Both the position numbers and the translations under genes were made by a program. A stretch of 57,323 nt of DNA from the NCBI GenBank assembly GCA_902785905.1, contig CADAAM010000007.1, positions 1 through 57,323 on the forward strand. Reading direction: 5' to 3'. Shown piece after piece: positions 7,913 to 16,545 of this stretch. The DNA is from Oscillospiraceae bacterium. GTDB taxonomy: Bacteria > Bacillota > Clostridia > Oscillospirales > Oscillospiraceae. Position 1 is the first letter of the stretch; the number at the start of each line of letters is the position of its first letter. The notes beneath the pieces were generated by a model. That model did not search any database. It was not told the origin of the DNA and saw only the letters and a list, made by a program, of their open reading frames with translations.

Positions 7913-9583
7913 TTACTTCGCGCCCTTGCGGAGAACAATGGCCTCCCAGGGGCGCAGCCTGCCGGATTCGGCGGGTGAGGGGTAGTTTGCGATCAGCACG
8001 TCCGCGCCCGCGTAATCTGCCGGGACGGCCCAGTCACGCGCGTTCTCCGAGAAGTTGCACATCACCAGAAGGCCCTCGTCACCAAGCGTGCGGGTGTAGA
8101 TGAAGAGCTCGGGGTCCTCGGGCTCAAGCAGCTCAAAGTGGCCGTGGACGATCACGTCCAGCTCCCTGCGCAGTCGAATCAGCTTCTGATAGAAGCAGAA
8201 GACGGAGTCGGGGCGCTTGACCTGTTCGGCGGCGTTGATGACGCTGTGGTTCGGGTTCACGGGCAGCCAGGGCGTGCCGGAGCTGAAGCCCGCGTTGGGG
8301 CCGTCGTCCCACTGCATGGGGGTGCGGGCGTTGTCGCGGCTGCGCTGGCGCATCATGGCGACGCCCTGCTCCTCGGTCATGAAGCCCCTGGCGTGGAGGT
8401 CGCGGTAGTTGCCCAGAGATTCGATGTCGTTGATCTGGTCGATGCTGGTCCAGGGATAGTTGGTCATGCCGAGCTCCTCGCCCTGATAGACATAGGGCGT
8501 GCCCTGCATCATGTGCAGGCAGGTCGCCAGCATTTTGGCCGACAGCTCCCGGTATTCCGGCTTCTCGCTGCCATAGCGGGAGACAACGCGGGGCTGGTCG
8601 TGGTTGTCCCAGTAGAGACTGTTCCAGGCCACGCCGTCCAGCTCCTTCTGCCAGCGGGCGAGGGTGGCCTTGAGCCGCGGCAGGTTCTTGCACTGTTCGG
8701 CATAGCGGCCGTAGACCGGGTGAAAGTCCGCGTCCATGTGCTCAAACTGGAAGACCATCGAGAGCTCCGAGCCGTCGAGATTTGCGTAGTTTTTGGCCTC
8801 CTCAAGCGTCACGCCCGCGCACTCGCCCACGGTCAGCAGGTCGTACTTCGACAGGACGCGGCGGTTCATCTCGCGCAGATACTCATGCTCGTGCGGGCCG
8901 TTGGCCGTGAGCAGGAAGGGCGCGTAGCCGGTGGGGCCGGGCTCACCGTCGGGCAGACCCTCGGGCTTGGAGATCAGGCTGATGACGTCCATGCGGAAGC
9001 CGTCGATGCCCTTTTGAAGCCACCAGTCCATCATGTTGAACACCTCGTCGCGCACGACGGGGTTATCCCAGTTGAGATCCGGCTGCTTCTTCGAGAAGAG
9101 ATGCAGGAAGTACATGTCGGTCTGCTCGTCATACTTCCAGGCGCTGCCGCCGAAGCAGGAGCCCCAGTTGTTGGGCGCGCCGCCGTTCTTCCCCTCGCGC
9201 CAGATGTAGTAGTCGCGGTAGGGGTTATCCCGGGAGGAGCGGGATTCGACAAACCATTTATGCTCATCCGAGCTGTGATTGACCACCAGATCCATCACGA
9301 TTTTGAGCCCCAGGCTGTGGGCCTTCTCGAGCATCGCGTCGAAATCCGCCATGGTGCCGAACTCGGTCATGATGTCCTGATAGTCGCTGATGTCGTAGCC
9401 GTTGTCGTCGTTCGGGGACTTATAGATCGGGGAGAGCCAGATCGTGTCCGTGCCCAGATCCCGGATGTATTCCAGACGGCTTGTAATGCCGGGCAGATCG
9501 CCGATGCCGTCACCGTCGGAGTCCTGAAAGCTGCGCGGATAAATCTGATAGACCACGCTTCTCTGCCACCATTTTTCTTCCAT
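7913..9583 (-). CDS. malL: Oligo-1,6-glucosidase / alpha-glucosidase (GH13)
   Basis: A 556-residue cytoplasmic GH13 enzyme that removes glucose from the non-reducing end of short alpha-glucosides. All four GH13 regions are visible: DLVVNHSS (99-105), GFRMDVI with the nucleophile Asp199, the acid Glu254 in TVGECAG, and NHDQPR with Asp329. The residue after the nucleophile is Val200; in this subfamily Val favours alpha-1,6 bonds (isomaltose), whereas Ala/Thr favours alpha-1,4. The start is supported by a ribosome site 16 bases after the upstream gene. It forms an operon with the secreted protein upstream and the small protein downstream. Confidence 0.93.
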   Translation of the reverse strand: MEEKWWQRSVVYQIYPRSFQDSDGDGIGDLPGITSRLEYIRDLGTDTIWLSPIYKSPNDDNGYDISDYQDIMTEFGTMADFDAMLEKAHSLGLKIVMDLVVNHSSDEHKWFVESRSSRDNPYRDYYIWREGKNGGAPNNWGSCFGGSAWKYDEQTDMYFLHLFSKKQPDLNWDNPVVRDEVFNMMDWWLQKGIDGFRMDVISLISKPEGLPDGEPGPTGYAPFLLTANGPHEHEYLREMNRRVLSKYDLLTVGECAGVTLEEAKNYANLDGSELSMVFQFEHMDADFHPVYGRYAEQCKNLPRLKATLARWQKELDGVAWNSLYWDNHDQPRVVSRYGSEKPEYRELSAKMLATCLHMMQGTPYVYQGEELGMTNYPWTSIDQINDIESLGNYRDLHARGFMTEEQGVAMMRQRSRDNARTPMQWDDGPNAGFSSGTPWLPVNPNHSVINAAEQVKRPDSVFCFYQKLIRLRRELDVIVHGHFELLEPEDPELFIYTRTLGDEGLLVMCNFSENARDWAVPADYAGADVLIANYPSPAESGRLRPWEAIVLRKGAK

Positions 9584-9598
9584 GTGTATCTCTCCCTT

Positions 9599-11131
9599 TT
9601 ATGAAATGTTAAGCGTCATGGGGACCAGCGAGACTTCCTCGCCGGTGATGTCGTTGAAGCCCATGCCGTAAGCGTCCACCGTATACCAGGCGGAGGTGGC
9701 GGTGTGGGTGAGGCCGCCGAGACTCACCACCTCAAAGAGATGGACGTTATATGTTCCGTCCCCGTTGGCGGCGACCTCGGCTCTGGGCGGGTAGAAGCCG
9801 TTATTTGTAAAGTAGTAAAGCTGCGCGAGTGTGCCGAGCTGCGCCTCGCTGTAGGGGCCGGGCTCCGGCGGGGCGAGGACGGTCTTGGGCGTGAACTCAT
9901 AGGAACCGGTGAGGATGTTGTTCTCCGCGCCGCCGGCCATGGTGCTCTCGTCCCGCTCCACCTCGAGTGTCAGGCTGCCGTCGGACACCACAAGGCGCAG
10001 GGCTTTGAAGCGCTTCGACACGTCAAGCCCCATGCTGTCGTAAACCTTGCGGAAGACAAGCGTCCTGTCGTCCGTGCTCTCGGCGCTTGCCAGATCGAGG
10101 GTGAAAACGCTCTCATAAAAATCGGGGCCCTCGCCGCGAAACAGGGCGTGCAGGAGAAGATTCCGGCCGTCCGTGTCCAGCCAGTATTTAAGGCGCAGGC
10201 CGTTTTCGCGGTACTGGTAGAGGCAGCCGACGCCGGCCTCCTTCATGCGGTAGAGTCCGGTCAGCACGTTGTCCTCCGCGCCGCCCGCGAGGGTGCGCTC
10301 GTCCCGTTCAACCTCAAGGACCAGCTCGTCCCCGTCCAGCCGGAAGCGCAGGGCCTTGAACCAGTCGGAGTGGTCAAAGCCGTAGGCGTCCGTGACCTTG
10401 TGGATGTCCACCACGCCGTTTCGGTAGTCGGCTGTGTCAAGGTCCAGGATGTACCAGGTCTCATAGAAGGTGGGATCGCCCGAACGGAACCAGCAGTGCA
10501 GCACCGGGCTGTCCGACATGCGGCCGCTGAGATCCAGCCAGTACTTCGGCATCCCGCTGTCCAGACAGTAGAGATAGGCGTCGGCAAATTTTGAGGAGCT
10601 CTGCGTCTGCTCCGGCTCTTTGCCGTCGGTGAGAAAGACGCTGTCTGCGATCACGTCCTCTAGCATGGTCCCGACGGTCATGCCGAGCTCTTCGATCTCC
10701 TTGGAGCAGAAGAGGTAGACCCGGCCGTTGTTCTCGGCGGCGATGCGGCGGTCCTTCGCCTCATAGCCGCTGATCGAATAGGCGTAGTCGACCTCCCAGC
10801 AGGCCTTGCCCCCAATGCGGATAGACCGGGGTTCGGACGTCACCCGAAGATCAGCGTACTGCGTGCGCATGTAGTCGGTAAACTCGTCGACAAAGTCCCG
10901 GGCTGAGTCGCGCCTGTAGCTCGTCAACATGACATAGGGCAGATAGCCCGCCTCGTCCGCGTAGATGTAGTAGGACGAGCCCTCGAGCACGGCGGTCGCA
11001 CCGTCGGGCACGGCGATTTTGATGTCCCAGTGAAGCAGCGTGTCGGTATTGCTCCCCGCTGCGTATGACGCGGGGGCGAGAAGGAGCGCAAACAGCAGAA
11101 TGAGGCACAATGCCGGACATAGTTTTTTCAT
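9599..11131 (-). CDS. Secreted protein with two copies of a ~110-residue domain
   Basis: A 510-residue exported protein of no recognised family. The start is ATG 11131, preceded by AAAGGA; a GTG nine bases upstream is too close to that site. Residues 1-25 form a signal peptide (hydrophobic core, then ASYAA). An N-terminal domain follows (about 30-170). Two tandem copies of one unit come next, at roughly 185-295 and 305-415: each has a KYWLD-L/T-G strand, a FYE block, a D-x-F/R-K-A-L-R-F/L block and LEVERDE-T-AGGAE-N-LTG. The C-terminal region ends SLVPMTLNIS. It is co-transcribed with the alpha-glucosidase, which suggests a link to glucan handling at the cell surface (inference). Confidence 0.75.
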   Translation of the reverse strand: MKKLCPALCLILLFALLLAPASYAAGSNTDTLLHWDIKIAVPDGATAVLEGSSYYIYADEAGYLPYVMLTSYRRDSARDFVDEFTDYMRTQYADLRVTSEPRSIRIGGKACWEVDYAYSISGYEAKDRRIAAENNGRVYLFCSKEIEELGMTVGTMLEDVIADSVFLTDGKEPEQTQSSSKFADAYLYCLDSGMPKYWLDLSGRMSDSPVLHCWFRSGDPTFYETWYILDLDTADYRNGVVDIHKVTDAYGFDHSDWFKALRFRLDGDELVLEVERDERTLAGGAEDNVLTGLYRMKEAGVGCLYQYRENGLRLKYWLDTDGRNLLLHALFRGEGPDFYESVFTLDLASAESTDDRTLVFRKVYDSMGLDVSKRFKALRLVVSDGSLTLEVERDESTMAGGAENNILTGSYEFTPKTVLAPPEPGPYSEAQLGTLAQLYYFTNNGFYPPRAEVAANGDGTYNVHLFEVVSLGGLTHTATSAWYTVDAYGMGFNDITGEEVSLVPMTLNIS

Positions 11132-11209
11132 GGAGAGCACATCCTTTCGTCGTGATTGTTCATCTTTACTATATCGTCAAGCGCGGAAAAAGTAAAGAGC
11201 TTTGCTTGT

Positions 11210-11241
11210 AAAAACACGCCGCCGGAAACCCGGCGGCGTGT
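11210..11241 (-). terminator. Intrinsic terminator after phosphoglucomutase
   Basis: On the minus strand a 12-bp perfect stem (ACACGCCGCCGG with CCGGCGGCGTGT, 11214-11241) is followed by a T run. Confidence 0.85.
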
Positions 11242-11258
11242 GTGACATGCGGGACGGA

Positions 11259-12941
11259 TCAGGAGAGGATGGGCTTGCAGGCTTCGGCGAGGGTGTCCTT
11301 CTTCGCCTGGGCCTCACTGAGATCCGCGCCCTTGGTGGTGAAGTAGGTCTTGATCTTGGGCTCGGTGCCGGAGGGGCGCACGATGACGGTGGAGCCGTCC
11401 TCCAGCTTGTAGATCAGGACGTTTGCCTTGGGCAGGCCGGTCTCCTCGGGCTTTGCATAGTCCGTGACGGAGACGACGGGGATACCCGCAAAATCCTTCG
11501 GGGCATTCTCGCGCAGACCGGACATGATGCCGGCCATCTTGTCCATGCCGCTGAGACCCGGGAACTCGAAGGAGTCGACCTTGTTGAGGTAGCGGCCGTA
11601 CTGGGCATAGATCTCCTCAAGGCGCTGCTTGATGGAGGAGCCGATGCTGCGGTAGTAGGCGGCCATCTCGCAGATGAGCATGGAGGCGATGACGGCGTCC
11701 TTGTCGCGCACATAGGGGCCGGCCAGGTAGCCGTAGCTCTCCTCAAAGCCGAAGATGAAGCGGTCGACCTCGCCCGCCGCCTCGAGCTGGGCGATCTGAT
11801 CGCCGATCCACTTGAAGCCGGTCAGCACATGGCGCAGCTCCACGCCGTAGTGGGCGGCGATGGCGTCGGCCAGAGGGGTGGAGACGATGGACATGACGGC
11901 CACGGGGTTCTTGGGCATGGTGCCCTTCTCGATGCGGCCCGCGCAGATATAGTCGAGCAGCAGCGCGCCCATCTCGTTGCCGGAGACCAGCTCGTAGCTG
12001 CCGTCCGGGCAGCGCATGGCGATGCCGACGCGGTCGGCGTCCGGGTCGGTGGCGAGCATGAGGTCCGCGCCCGTCTCCTCCGCCAGCTTCAGGCCGTACT
12101 TCAGGGCCTCGAAGATCTCGGGGTTCGGGTAGGGGCAGGTGGTGAAATAGCCGTTGGGGTACTCCTGCTCGGGTACGATGGTGATGTCGGTGATGCCCAT
12201 GTCGCCCAGCACGTGGGTGACGGGGACAAGGCCGCTGCCGTTGAGCGGGGAGTAGACCAGCTTGAGGCCGGAGCTTGCCGCCAGGCCCGGACGGACCTGT
12301 CTGGCCTCGATCGCCTCATAAAAGGCCTTCTTGCAGTCGTCGCCGACAAAGCGGATCAGGCCCTGCTCCACGCCCTCGGCAAAGGACATGCGCCTGGCCC
12401 CGGTCAGCACGTCGGTCTTCTGGATCTCGTCATAGACGATGGCGGCCGCGTCGTCGGTCATCTGGCAGCCGTCGGGCCCGTAGGCCTTGTAGCCGTTGTA
12501 GCGGGCGGGGTTGTGGGAGGCGGTGACCATGATGCCGGCGTTGCAGTTGTAGTAGCGGGTCGCAAAGGAGAGGGCGGGGACGGGCATGAGCGCGTCGTAG
12601 ATGCGGACCTTGATGCCGTTTGCGGCGAGGACACCGGCGGCCTCCTTGGCGAACACGTCGCTCTTGAGGCGGCTGTCAAAGGAGATGGCCACGGTCTGCG
12701 TGCCGCCCTGGGTCAGCACCCAGTTGGCCAGGCCCTGGGTCGCCTGACGGACCACCCAGATGTTCATGCGGTTGGTGCCCGCGCCGAGCGTGCCGCGCAG
12801 ACCCGCCGTGCCGAACTTGAGCGACACCGCGAAGCGGTCCTTGATCTCGTCGTCGTTGTCCTTGACGCGCAGAAGCTCCGGCAGAAGGTCGGGGTCCTCC
12901 AGCTCAAAGCCCAGCCAGCGTTCAAATTCTTCTTTGTACAT
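11259..12941 (-). CDS. pgcA: Phosphoglucomutase / phospho-sugar mutase
   Basis: A 560-residue alpha-D-phosphohexomutase interconverting Glc-1-P and Glc-6-P. It contains the catalytic phosphoserine loop TASHNPARYNGYK (Ser142), the magnesium site DPDADRVG, the sugar-binding GFEESYGYL and the phosphate-binding RPSGTEPKIK near the C-terminus. Length matches Firmicutes PgcA. It links Glc-1-P from the GH94 enzyme and the Leloir route to glycolysis and to UDP-glucose. It has its own promoter and terminator. Confidence 0.95.
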   Translation of the reverse strand: MYKEEFERWLGFELEDPDLLPELLRVKDNDDEIKDRFAVSLKFGTAGLRGTLGAGTNRMNIWVVRQATQGLANWVLTQGGTQTVAISFDSRLKSDVFAKEAAGVLAANGIKVRIYDALMPVPALSFATRYYNCNAGIMVTASHNPARYNGYKAYGPDGCQMTDDAAAIVYDEIQKTDVLTGARRMSFAEGVEQGLIRFVGDDCKKAFYEAIEARQVRPGLAASSGLKLVYSPLNGSGLVPVTHVLGDMGITDITIVPEQEYPNGYFTTCPYPNPEIFEALKYGLKLAEETGADLMLATDPDADRVGIAMRCPDGSYELVSGNEMGALLLDYICAGRIEKGTMPKNPVAVMSIVSTPLADAIAAHYGVELRHVLTGFKWIGDQIAQLEAAGEVDRFIFGFEESYGYLAGPYVRDKDAVIASMLICEMAAYYRSIGSSIKQRLEEIYAQYGRYLNKVDSFEFPGLSGMDKMAGIMSGLRENAPKDFAGIPVVSVTDYAKPEETGLPKANVLIYKLEDGSTVIVRPSGTEPKIKTYFTTKGADLSEAQAKKDTLAEACKPILS

Positions 12942-12999
12942 GTGTTTCCTCCTCGTTTTATTGATGGTGGTAAATCCGTAATCTGCAATTGCTGCTCTT

Positions 13000-13028
13000 A
13001 TTATATCATAGCGTCAAATGCACGACAA
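13000..13028 (-). promoter_or_regulatory. pgcA promoter
   Basis: On the minus strand: TTGTCG (13028-13023), a 17-bp spacer and TATAAT (13005-13000). Confidence 0.8.
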
Positions 13029-13084
13029 CAGATTTTGCGGCGGAGACAAACTTTTTTTCATCCGGAAATCAGTGTATTTCGTTC

Positions 13085-13113
13085 TTGCGAAAACAACAGG
13101 TTTTTGATAGAAT
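13085..13113 (+). promoter_or_regulatory. Promoter of the TlpA-like/TetR unit
   Basis: TTGCGA (13085-13090), a 17-bp spacer and TAGAAT (13108-13113). Confidence 0.7.
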
Positions 13114-13154
13114 TGATCGGTAATACGCTGCCGCTTGGAAAGGAGGGGCCTCCC

Positions 13155-13673
13155 GTGAAGAAGATTCCCGTGCTGGCCGCGCTGCTCGCGGTGCTTGCGC
13201 TTACACTGGCGCTGTCGCGCGCAGTCTGGCAGGATCGGGGCAGCGCCCCGGGCGCAGCGCCTGCCTCCGCCCTTCGGTTCAAGACCGTGGATCGCGCGGG
13301 GAATACGGCGGACGAGACCCTGCTTGCCGGACACAGCCTTGTGATCCTCAGCTTCTGGGAACCGTGGTGTCCTCCCTGCGTGCGGGAGATGCCGGAGCTT
13401 GAAAAGCTCTACGAGGCGTATAAGGACAGGGGCCTGCTGATCCTCGGCGTGTACAGCGAAGAGGGGATGGAAGACAAGGTGGATGAGATTCTGGCAGACG
13501 CCGGGACGAGTTATCCGATCCTGCGCAGCTGTGAGGAGTTTGATGTCTTCGCCACCGGCTATGTGCCGACGACGGTTTTCCTTGACGGAGAGGGAAACGC
13601 CCTGTCGGAGCTCCTGGTGGGCAGCCGCGATTACGCGGGCTGGGAGGAGCTTGTGCTCAGCGTTTTGAAATGA
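13155..13673 (+). CDS. TlpA/ResA-like membrane-anchored thioredoxin
   Basis: A 172-residue protein with an N-terminal membrane anchor (residues about 5-22) and an extracytoplasmic thioredoxin fold. The active site is WCPPC within FWEPWCPPCVREMPELEKLY, followed by LGVYSEEG and the cis-Pro region GYVPTTVFLD. Family members reduce or exchange disulfides, often in cytochrome or sporulation protein maturation. The GTG start at 13155 follows AGGAGGGG. The tetR gene follows after 16 bases, so the two are probably co-transcribed. Confidence 0.87.
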   Translation: MKKIPVLAALLAVLALTLALSRAVWQDRGSAPGAAPASALRFKTVDRAGNTADETLLAGHSLVILSFWEPWCPPCVREMPELEKLYEAYKDRGLLILGVYSEEGMEDKVDEILADAGTSYPILRSCEEFDVFATGYVPTTVFLDGEGNALSELLVGSRDYAGWEELVLSVLK

Positions 13674-13689
13674 GAGAGGGGGAGAGCCA

Positions 13690-14241
13690 TTGAAAAAACG
13701 GACGTCGAAGGATATTTTTGCGGATACGCTGCTCGCCCTCGCAAAGCAGGAGTCGCTGGAGCGCATCACGGTCAAGCAGATCGTGGAGGAGAGCGGACTG
13801 TCGCTGCAGACCTTCTATAACCATTTTCACGATAAAAACGAGCTGATTATCTGGATACACCAGAGAGTGGGCGAGCGCACCCTGGCGAAGATCGAAAAGG
13901 GCAGCTACAGCTTTCATGAGCTGACCGAGGACGTCATCCGCGTTTTCAGCGAAAACGCCGGGTATATCAGCACGGGCTTTGGCCTGAGCCCGGAAAACCG
14001 CTATCTGGAGCTCAGCGCCGAGATTGTCTATAAGTTGATGGCGGCTTTTGTCCAAAGGCGTTCCGGCCAGACGGCGCTGAGCGAGGAACTGGATTTTTAC
14101 CTGCGCATGTACATCACCGCGGGCCTGCACGTCTTCTCCGAGTGGTCGCGCCAGACCCAGGGCATCCCGCCCGAGCGCCTGGCCTATTATATGGAGCAGG
14201 GCATGCCCGAGAAGCTCAAGCCCTATCTGCTGGAACCGTAG
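13690..14241 (+). CDS. TetR/AcrR-family transcriptional regulator
   Basis: A 183-residue regulator. The N-terminal TetR fold carries the helix-turn-helix (ITVKQIVEESGLSLQTFYNHFHDKNELI, residues about 25-52). The C-terminal ligand domain resembles the shorter type found in Clostridia. The start codon is TTG, preceded by GGGGGAG. Its target is not evident; it may control its own operon with the TlpA-like gene. A strong terminator follows. Confidence 0.88.
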   Translation: MKKRTSKDIFADTLLALAKQESLERITVKQIVEESGLSLQTFYNHFHDKNELIIWIHQRVGERTLAKIEKGSYSFHELTEDVIRVFSENAGYISTGFGLSPENRYLELSAEIVYKLMAAFVQRRSGQTALSEELDFYLRMYITAGLHVFSEWSRQTQGIPPERLAYYMEQGMPEKLKPYLLEP

Positions 14242-14258
14242 ACGCGTGAATGAGAATA

Positions 14259-14289
14259 CCCGCCTTCCGAACGGAAGGCGGGCTTTCTT
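14259..14289 (+). terminator. Intrinsic terminator after tetR
   Basis: An 11-bp perfect stem, CCCGCCTTCCG (14259-14269) with CGGAAGGCGGG (14272-14282), is followed by a T-rich tract. Confidence 0.9.
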
Positions 14290-14307
14290 CTATTATACTA
14301 TCCTTTA

Positions 14308-14486
14308 ATGAAATGATTGGAAATCGTTTCATTGCCTGTGAGCGATCAGGCTCACAGGCAAAGGCGACAAGCGCCTTTGAAGAAGCCGTGCAATACCAAT
14401 CTTCGGCAAAGCCTATGCTTTGCCCGGCGCAGCCTTCGCTGCGCATAAAACGCTTGTTTTCAAGCGCTTTATTGAAGATCGGTATT
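14308..14486. repeat. Array of six hairpins, three of them inside an outer stem
   Basis: It fills the gap between convergent tetR and deoD. Hairpins in order are 14308-14334 (12 bp, one wobble), 14333-14360 (10-11 bp), 14360-14378 (7 bp), then a closed unit 14392-14486. That unit has a 13-bp outer stem (AATACCAATCTTC with GAAGATCGGTATT, one mismatch) and encloses GGCAAAG/CTTTGCC, GCGCAG/CTGCGC and AACGCTTG/CAAGCG. The outer stem reaches the deoD stop codon. No coding capacity is seen. Confidence 0.7.
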
Positions 14487-15201
14487 ATTTCGACGCCTTG
14501 ACCGCCGTGTCGAGGGCGATCTCAATCATCTCGTTGAAGCCGGTCTGGCGCTCCTCGGGGCCCAGCTCCTGCCCCTTGAACAGGTGATCGGAGATGGTGC
14601 AGATGCACAGGGCCTTCTTGCCGAGATAGGCGGCGTTGCCGTAGAGCGCGGCGGCCTCCATCTCCACGGCCAGCACGCCCATTCTTCTGACGGCGCGGGT
14701 GCCCTCGTAGGATTTGGGGTGGTAGAAATTATCCGAGGAATAGAGATTGCCCACATGCCAGGTGGCGCCGTGCTCCATGGCGGCGGTGACCGCGTGCTGA
14801 ATGAGCGTCGGATCGCCGATCGGGGCGAAGGTGCCGGGGAAGTTGAACTGCTGGAGGTAGTTGGTGTTGGTGCAGGCGGCCTGCCCGATCACGATATCCA
14901 TGACATTGACGCGATCCTGCACAGCCCCGGCAGAGCCGACGCGGATGATGTTCTCCACACCGTAGCTCTCAAAGAGCTCCCAGCTGTAGATGCCGATGGA
15001 GGGCATGCCCATGCCCGAGGCCATCACACTCACCGGCACGTCCTTCCACTTGCCGGTGTAGCCCTGTACGCCGCGCACGTTGTTGACGAGGACGGGGTCG
15101 GTCAGAAAGGTCTCGGCGATATACTTTGAGCGCAGGGGATCGCCGGGCATGAGAACGGTTTTGGCGAAGGCGCCGGGTTTGGCGTTGTTATGAGGGGTCA
15201 T
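14485..15201 (-). CDS. deoD: Purine-nucleoside phosphorylase, DeoD type
   Basis: A 238-residue phosphorylase splitting purine (deoxy)nucleosides with phosphate. It shows the phosphate loop MPGDPLRSKYIAE, the FESYGVENIIRVGSAGA block, and VEMEAAALYGNA with the ribose-binding Met-Glu, then CTISDHL with the catalytic Asp. The length is that of the hexameric bacterial type. It is divergent from the udk-tdk operon, sharing a control region, which fits joint nucleoside salvage. Confidence 0.95.
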   Translation of the reverse strand: MTPHNNAKPGAFAKTVLMPGDPLRSKYIAETFLTDPVLVNNVRGVQGYTGKWKDVPVSVMASGMGMPSIGIYSWELFESYGVENIIRVGSAGAVQDRVNVMDIVIGQAACTNTNYLQQFNFPGTFAPIGDPTLIQHAVTAAMEHGATWHVGNLYSSDNFYHPKSYEGTRAVRRMGVLAVEMEAAALYGNAAYLGKKALCICTISDHLFKGQELGPEERQTGFNEMIEIALDTAVKASK

Positions 15202-15243
15202 GTGATTGCCTCCTTTATTTTTTTCGCTTTGTGTTTTTCTTCT

Positions 15244-15271
15244 ATTATATAGCAGAAATGTGAAAAGTCAA
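15244..15271 (-). promoter_or_regulatory. deoD promoter
   Basis: On the minus strand: TTGACT (15271-15266), a 16-bp spacer and TATAAT (15249-15244). Confidence 0.8.
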
Positions 15272-15272
15272 A

Positions 15273-15301
15273 TTGAAACGCGGCGCTGAATATGGTAAGA
15301 T
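15273..15301 (+). promoter_or_regulatory. udk-tdk operon promoter
   Basis: TTGAAA (15273-15278), a 17-bp spacer and TAAGAT (15296-15301) with an extended TGG before the -10. It is back-to-back with the deoD promoter, one base apart. Confidence 0.8.
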
Positions 15302-15334
15302 AGACGGGAGAAAAAGAAACAGGGGGTATTTCCC

Positions 15335-15961
15335 ATGGACAAGGTCATGGTCATCGGTATCGCCGGCGGCACCGGCAGCGGTAAGACCACCATCACCCGC
15401 CGCCTCATACAGCGCTTCGGCTCCGACGTCTCCGTCATCTATCACGACAACTACTACAAGGCCCACCACAACATGCCCTATGAGGAGCGGGCCAAGCTCA
15501 ATTACGACCAGCCCGACGCCTTCGACACCGACCAGCTCATCGAGGCGGTGCGCGCTCTCAAGAAGGGGCGCAGCGTGGTGTGTCCGGTCTACGACTACTC
15601 GGTGCACGACCGCTCGGACGAGACGATCACGGTCAAACCCGCGCGCGTCATTATTGTGGAGGGCATTTTGATCTTCGAGAACGAAGAGCTTTGCGACCTC
15701 ATGGACATCAAGGTCTTCGTTGACGCGGACGCCGACGTGCGCATCCTGCGCCGCATCGTGCGCGACGTTCGGGACCGCGGCCGCAGCCTTGAGAGCGTGG
15801 TCAACCAGTACCTCAACACCGTCAAGCCCATGCATGAGCGCTATGTCGAGCCCAGCAAGCGCAACGCCGACATCATCGTGCCCGAGGGCGGCCACAACAA
15901 GGTCGCGCTGGAGCTGCTGATGGAGCGCGTCCGCGCTCATCTGGAGGGAAAACATGGCTAA
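15335..15961 (+). CDS. udk: Uridine kinase
   Basis: A 208-residue P-loop kinase phosphorylating uridine and cytidine to the monophosphates. The Walker A loop is GGTGSGKTT (residues 8-16). Also visible are the substrate-site YHDNYYK, the LNYDQPDAFD block and the late RDVRDRGRSLESVVNQYL helix. It starts the salvage operon udk-tdk-MBL hydrolase, and its last 8 bases overlap the tdk start, indicating translational coupling. Confidence 0.95.
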   Translation: MDKVMVIGIAGGTGSGKTTITRRLIQRFGSDVSVIYHDNYYKAHHNMPYEERAKLNYDQPDAFDTDQLIEAVRALKKGRSVVCPVYDYSVHDRSDETITVKPARVIIVEGILIFENEELCDLMDIKVFVDADADVRILRRIVRDVRDRGRSLESVVNQYLNTVKPMHERYVEPSKRNADIIVPEGGHNKVALELLMERVRAHLEGKHG

Positions 15962-16544
15962 GCTGTATTTCAAATACGGGGCGATGGGCTCGTCCAAGTC
16001 AGCCCAGGCCCTGATCACCAGGTTCAACTATGAAGAGCTGGGCATGTCCGTCTGGCTCATCAAGCCCAGCATCGACACGCGAGACGGGGCCGCCACCATC
16101 AAAAGCCGCATCGGCCTGAGCGCGGAAGCCCAGATCATCACGCCCGAGGAGGACATCGTCGCGGCCTATCGCAAGGCGGGAAAGCACGACGTCATCATCG
16201 CGGACGAGGCGCAGTTTTTCACCCCGGCCCAGATCGACGGCCTGCGGGAGCTGGTGGACGAGGACGATCTGCCGGTGCTCTGCTTCGGCCTGCGCACCGA
16301 CTTTCTGACCCACTTCTTCCCCGGCGCGCAGCGGCTCATGGAGCTGGCCGACTCCCTGACCGAGATCAAGACCGTCTGCGCCTGCGGACGCAAGGCCACC
16401 GTCAACGCCCGCATCGACGAGCGCGGCCATATCGTCACCGAGGGCAGCCAGGTCCTGCTCGGCGGCAACGACCGCTATATCGCCATGTGCCATAAATGTT
16501 GGAAAGACAGGATCAAACGCGAGGCAGAGGAAGGAGAGGCGTAA
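15954..16544 (+). CDS. tdk: Thymidine kinase
   Basis: A 196-residue type II thymidine kinase converting thymidine to dTMP. The P-loop is YGAMGSSKSAQAL, the Walker B region DVIIADEAQFF, and the C-terminal zinc site is formed by CACGRKA and CHKCW. The lasso GSQVLLGGNDRYIAMC is present. Its start overlaps the udk end, and the next gene starts one base after its stop. Confidence 0.95.
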   Translation: MAKLYFKYGAMGSSKSAQALITRFNYEELGMSVWLIKPSIDTRDGAATIKSRIGLSAEAQIITPEEDIVAAYRKAGKHDVIIADEAQFFTPAQIDGLRELVDEDDLPVLCFGLRTDFLTHFFPGAQRLMELADSLTEIKTVCACGRKATVNARIDERGHIVTEGSQVLLGGNDRYIAMCHKCWKDRIKREAEEGEA

Positions 16545-16545
16545 T

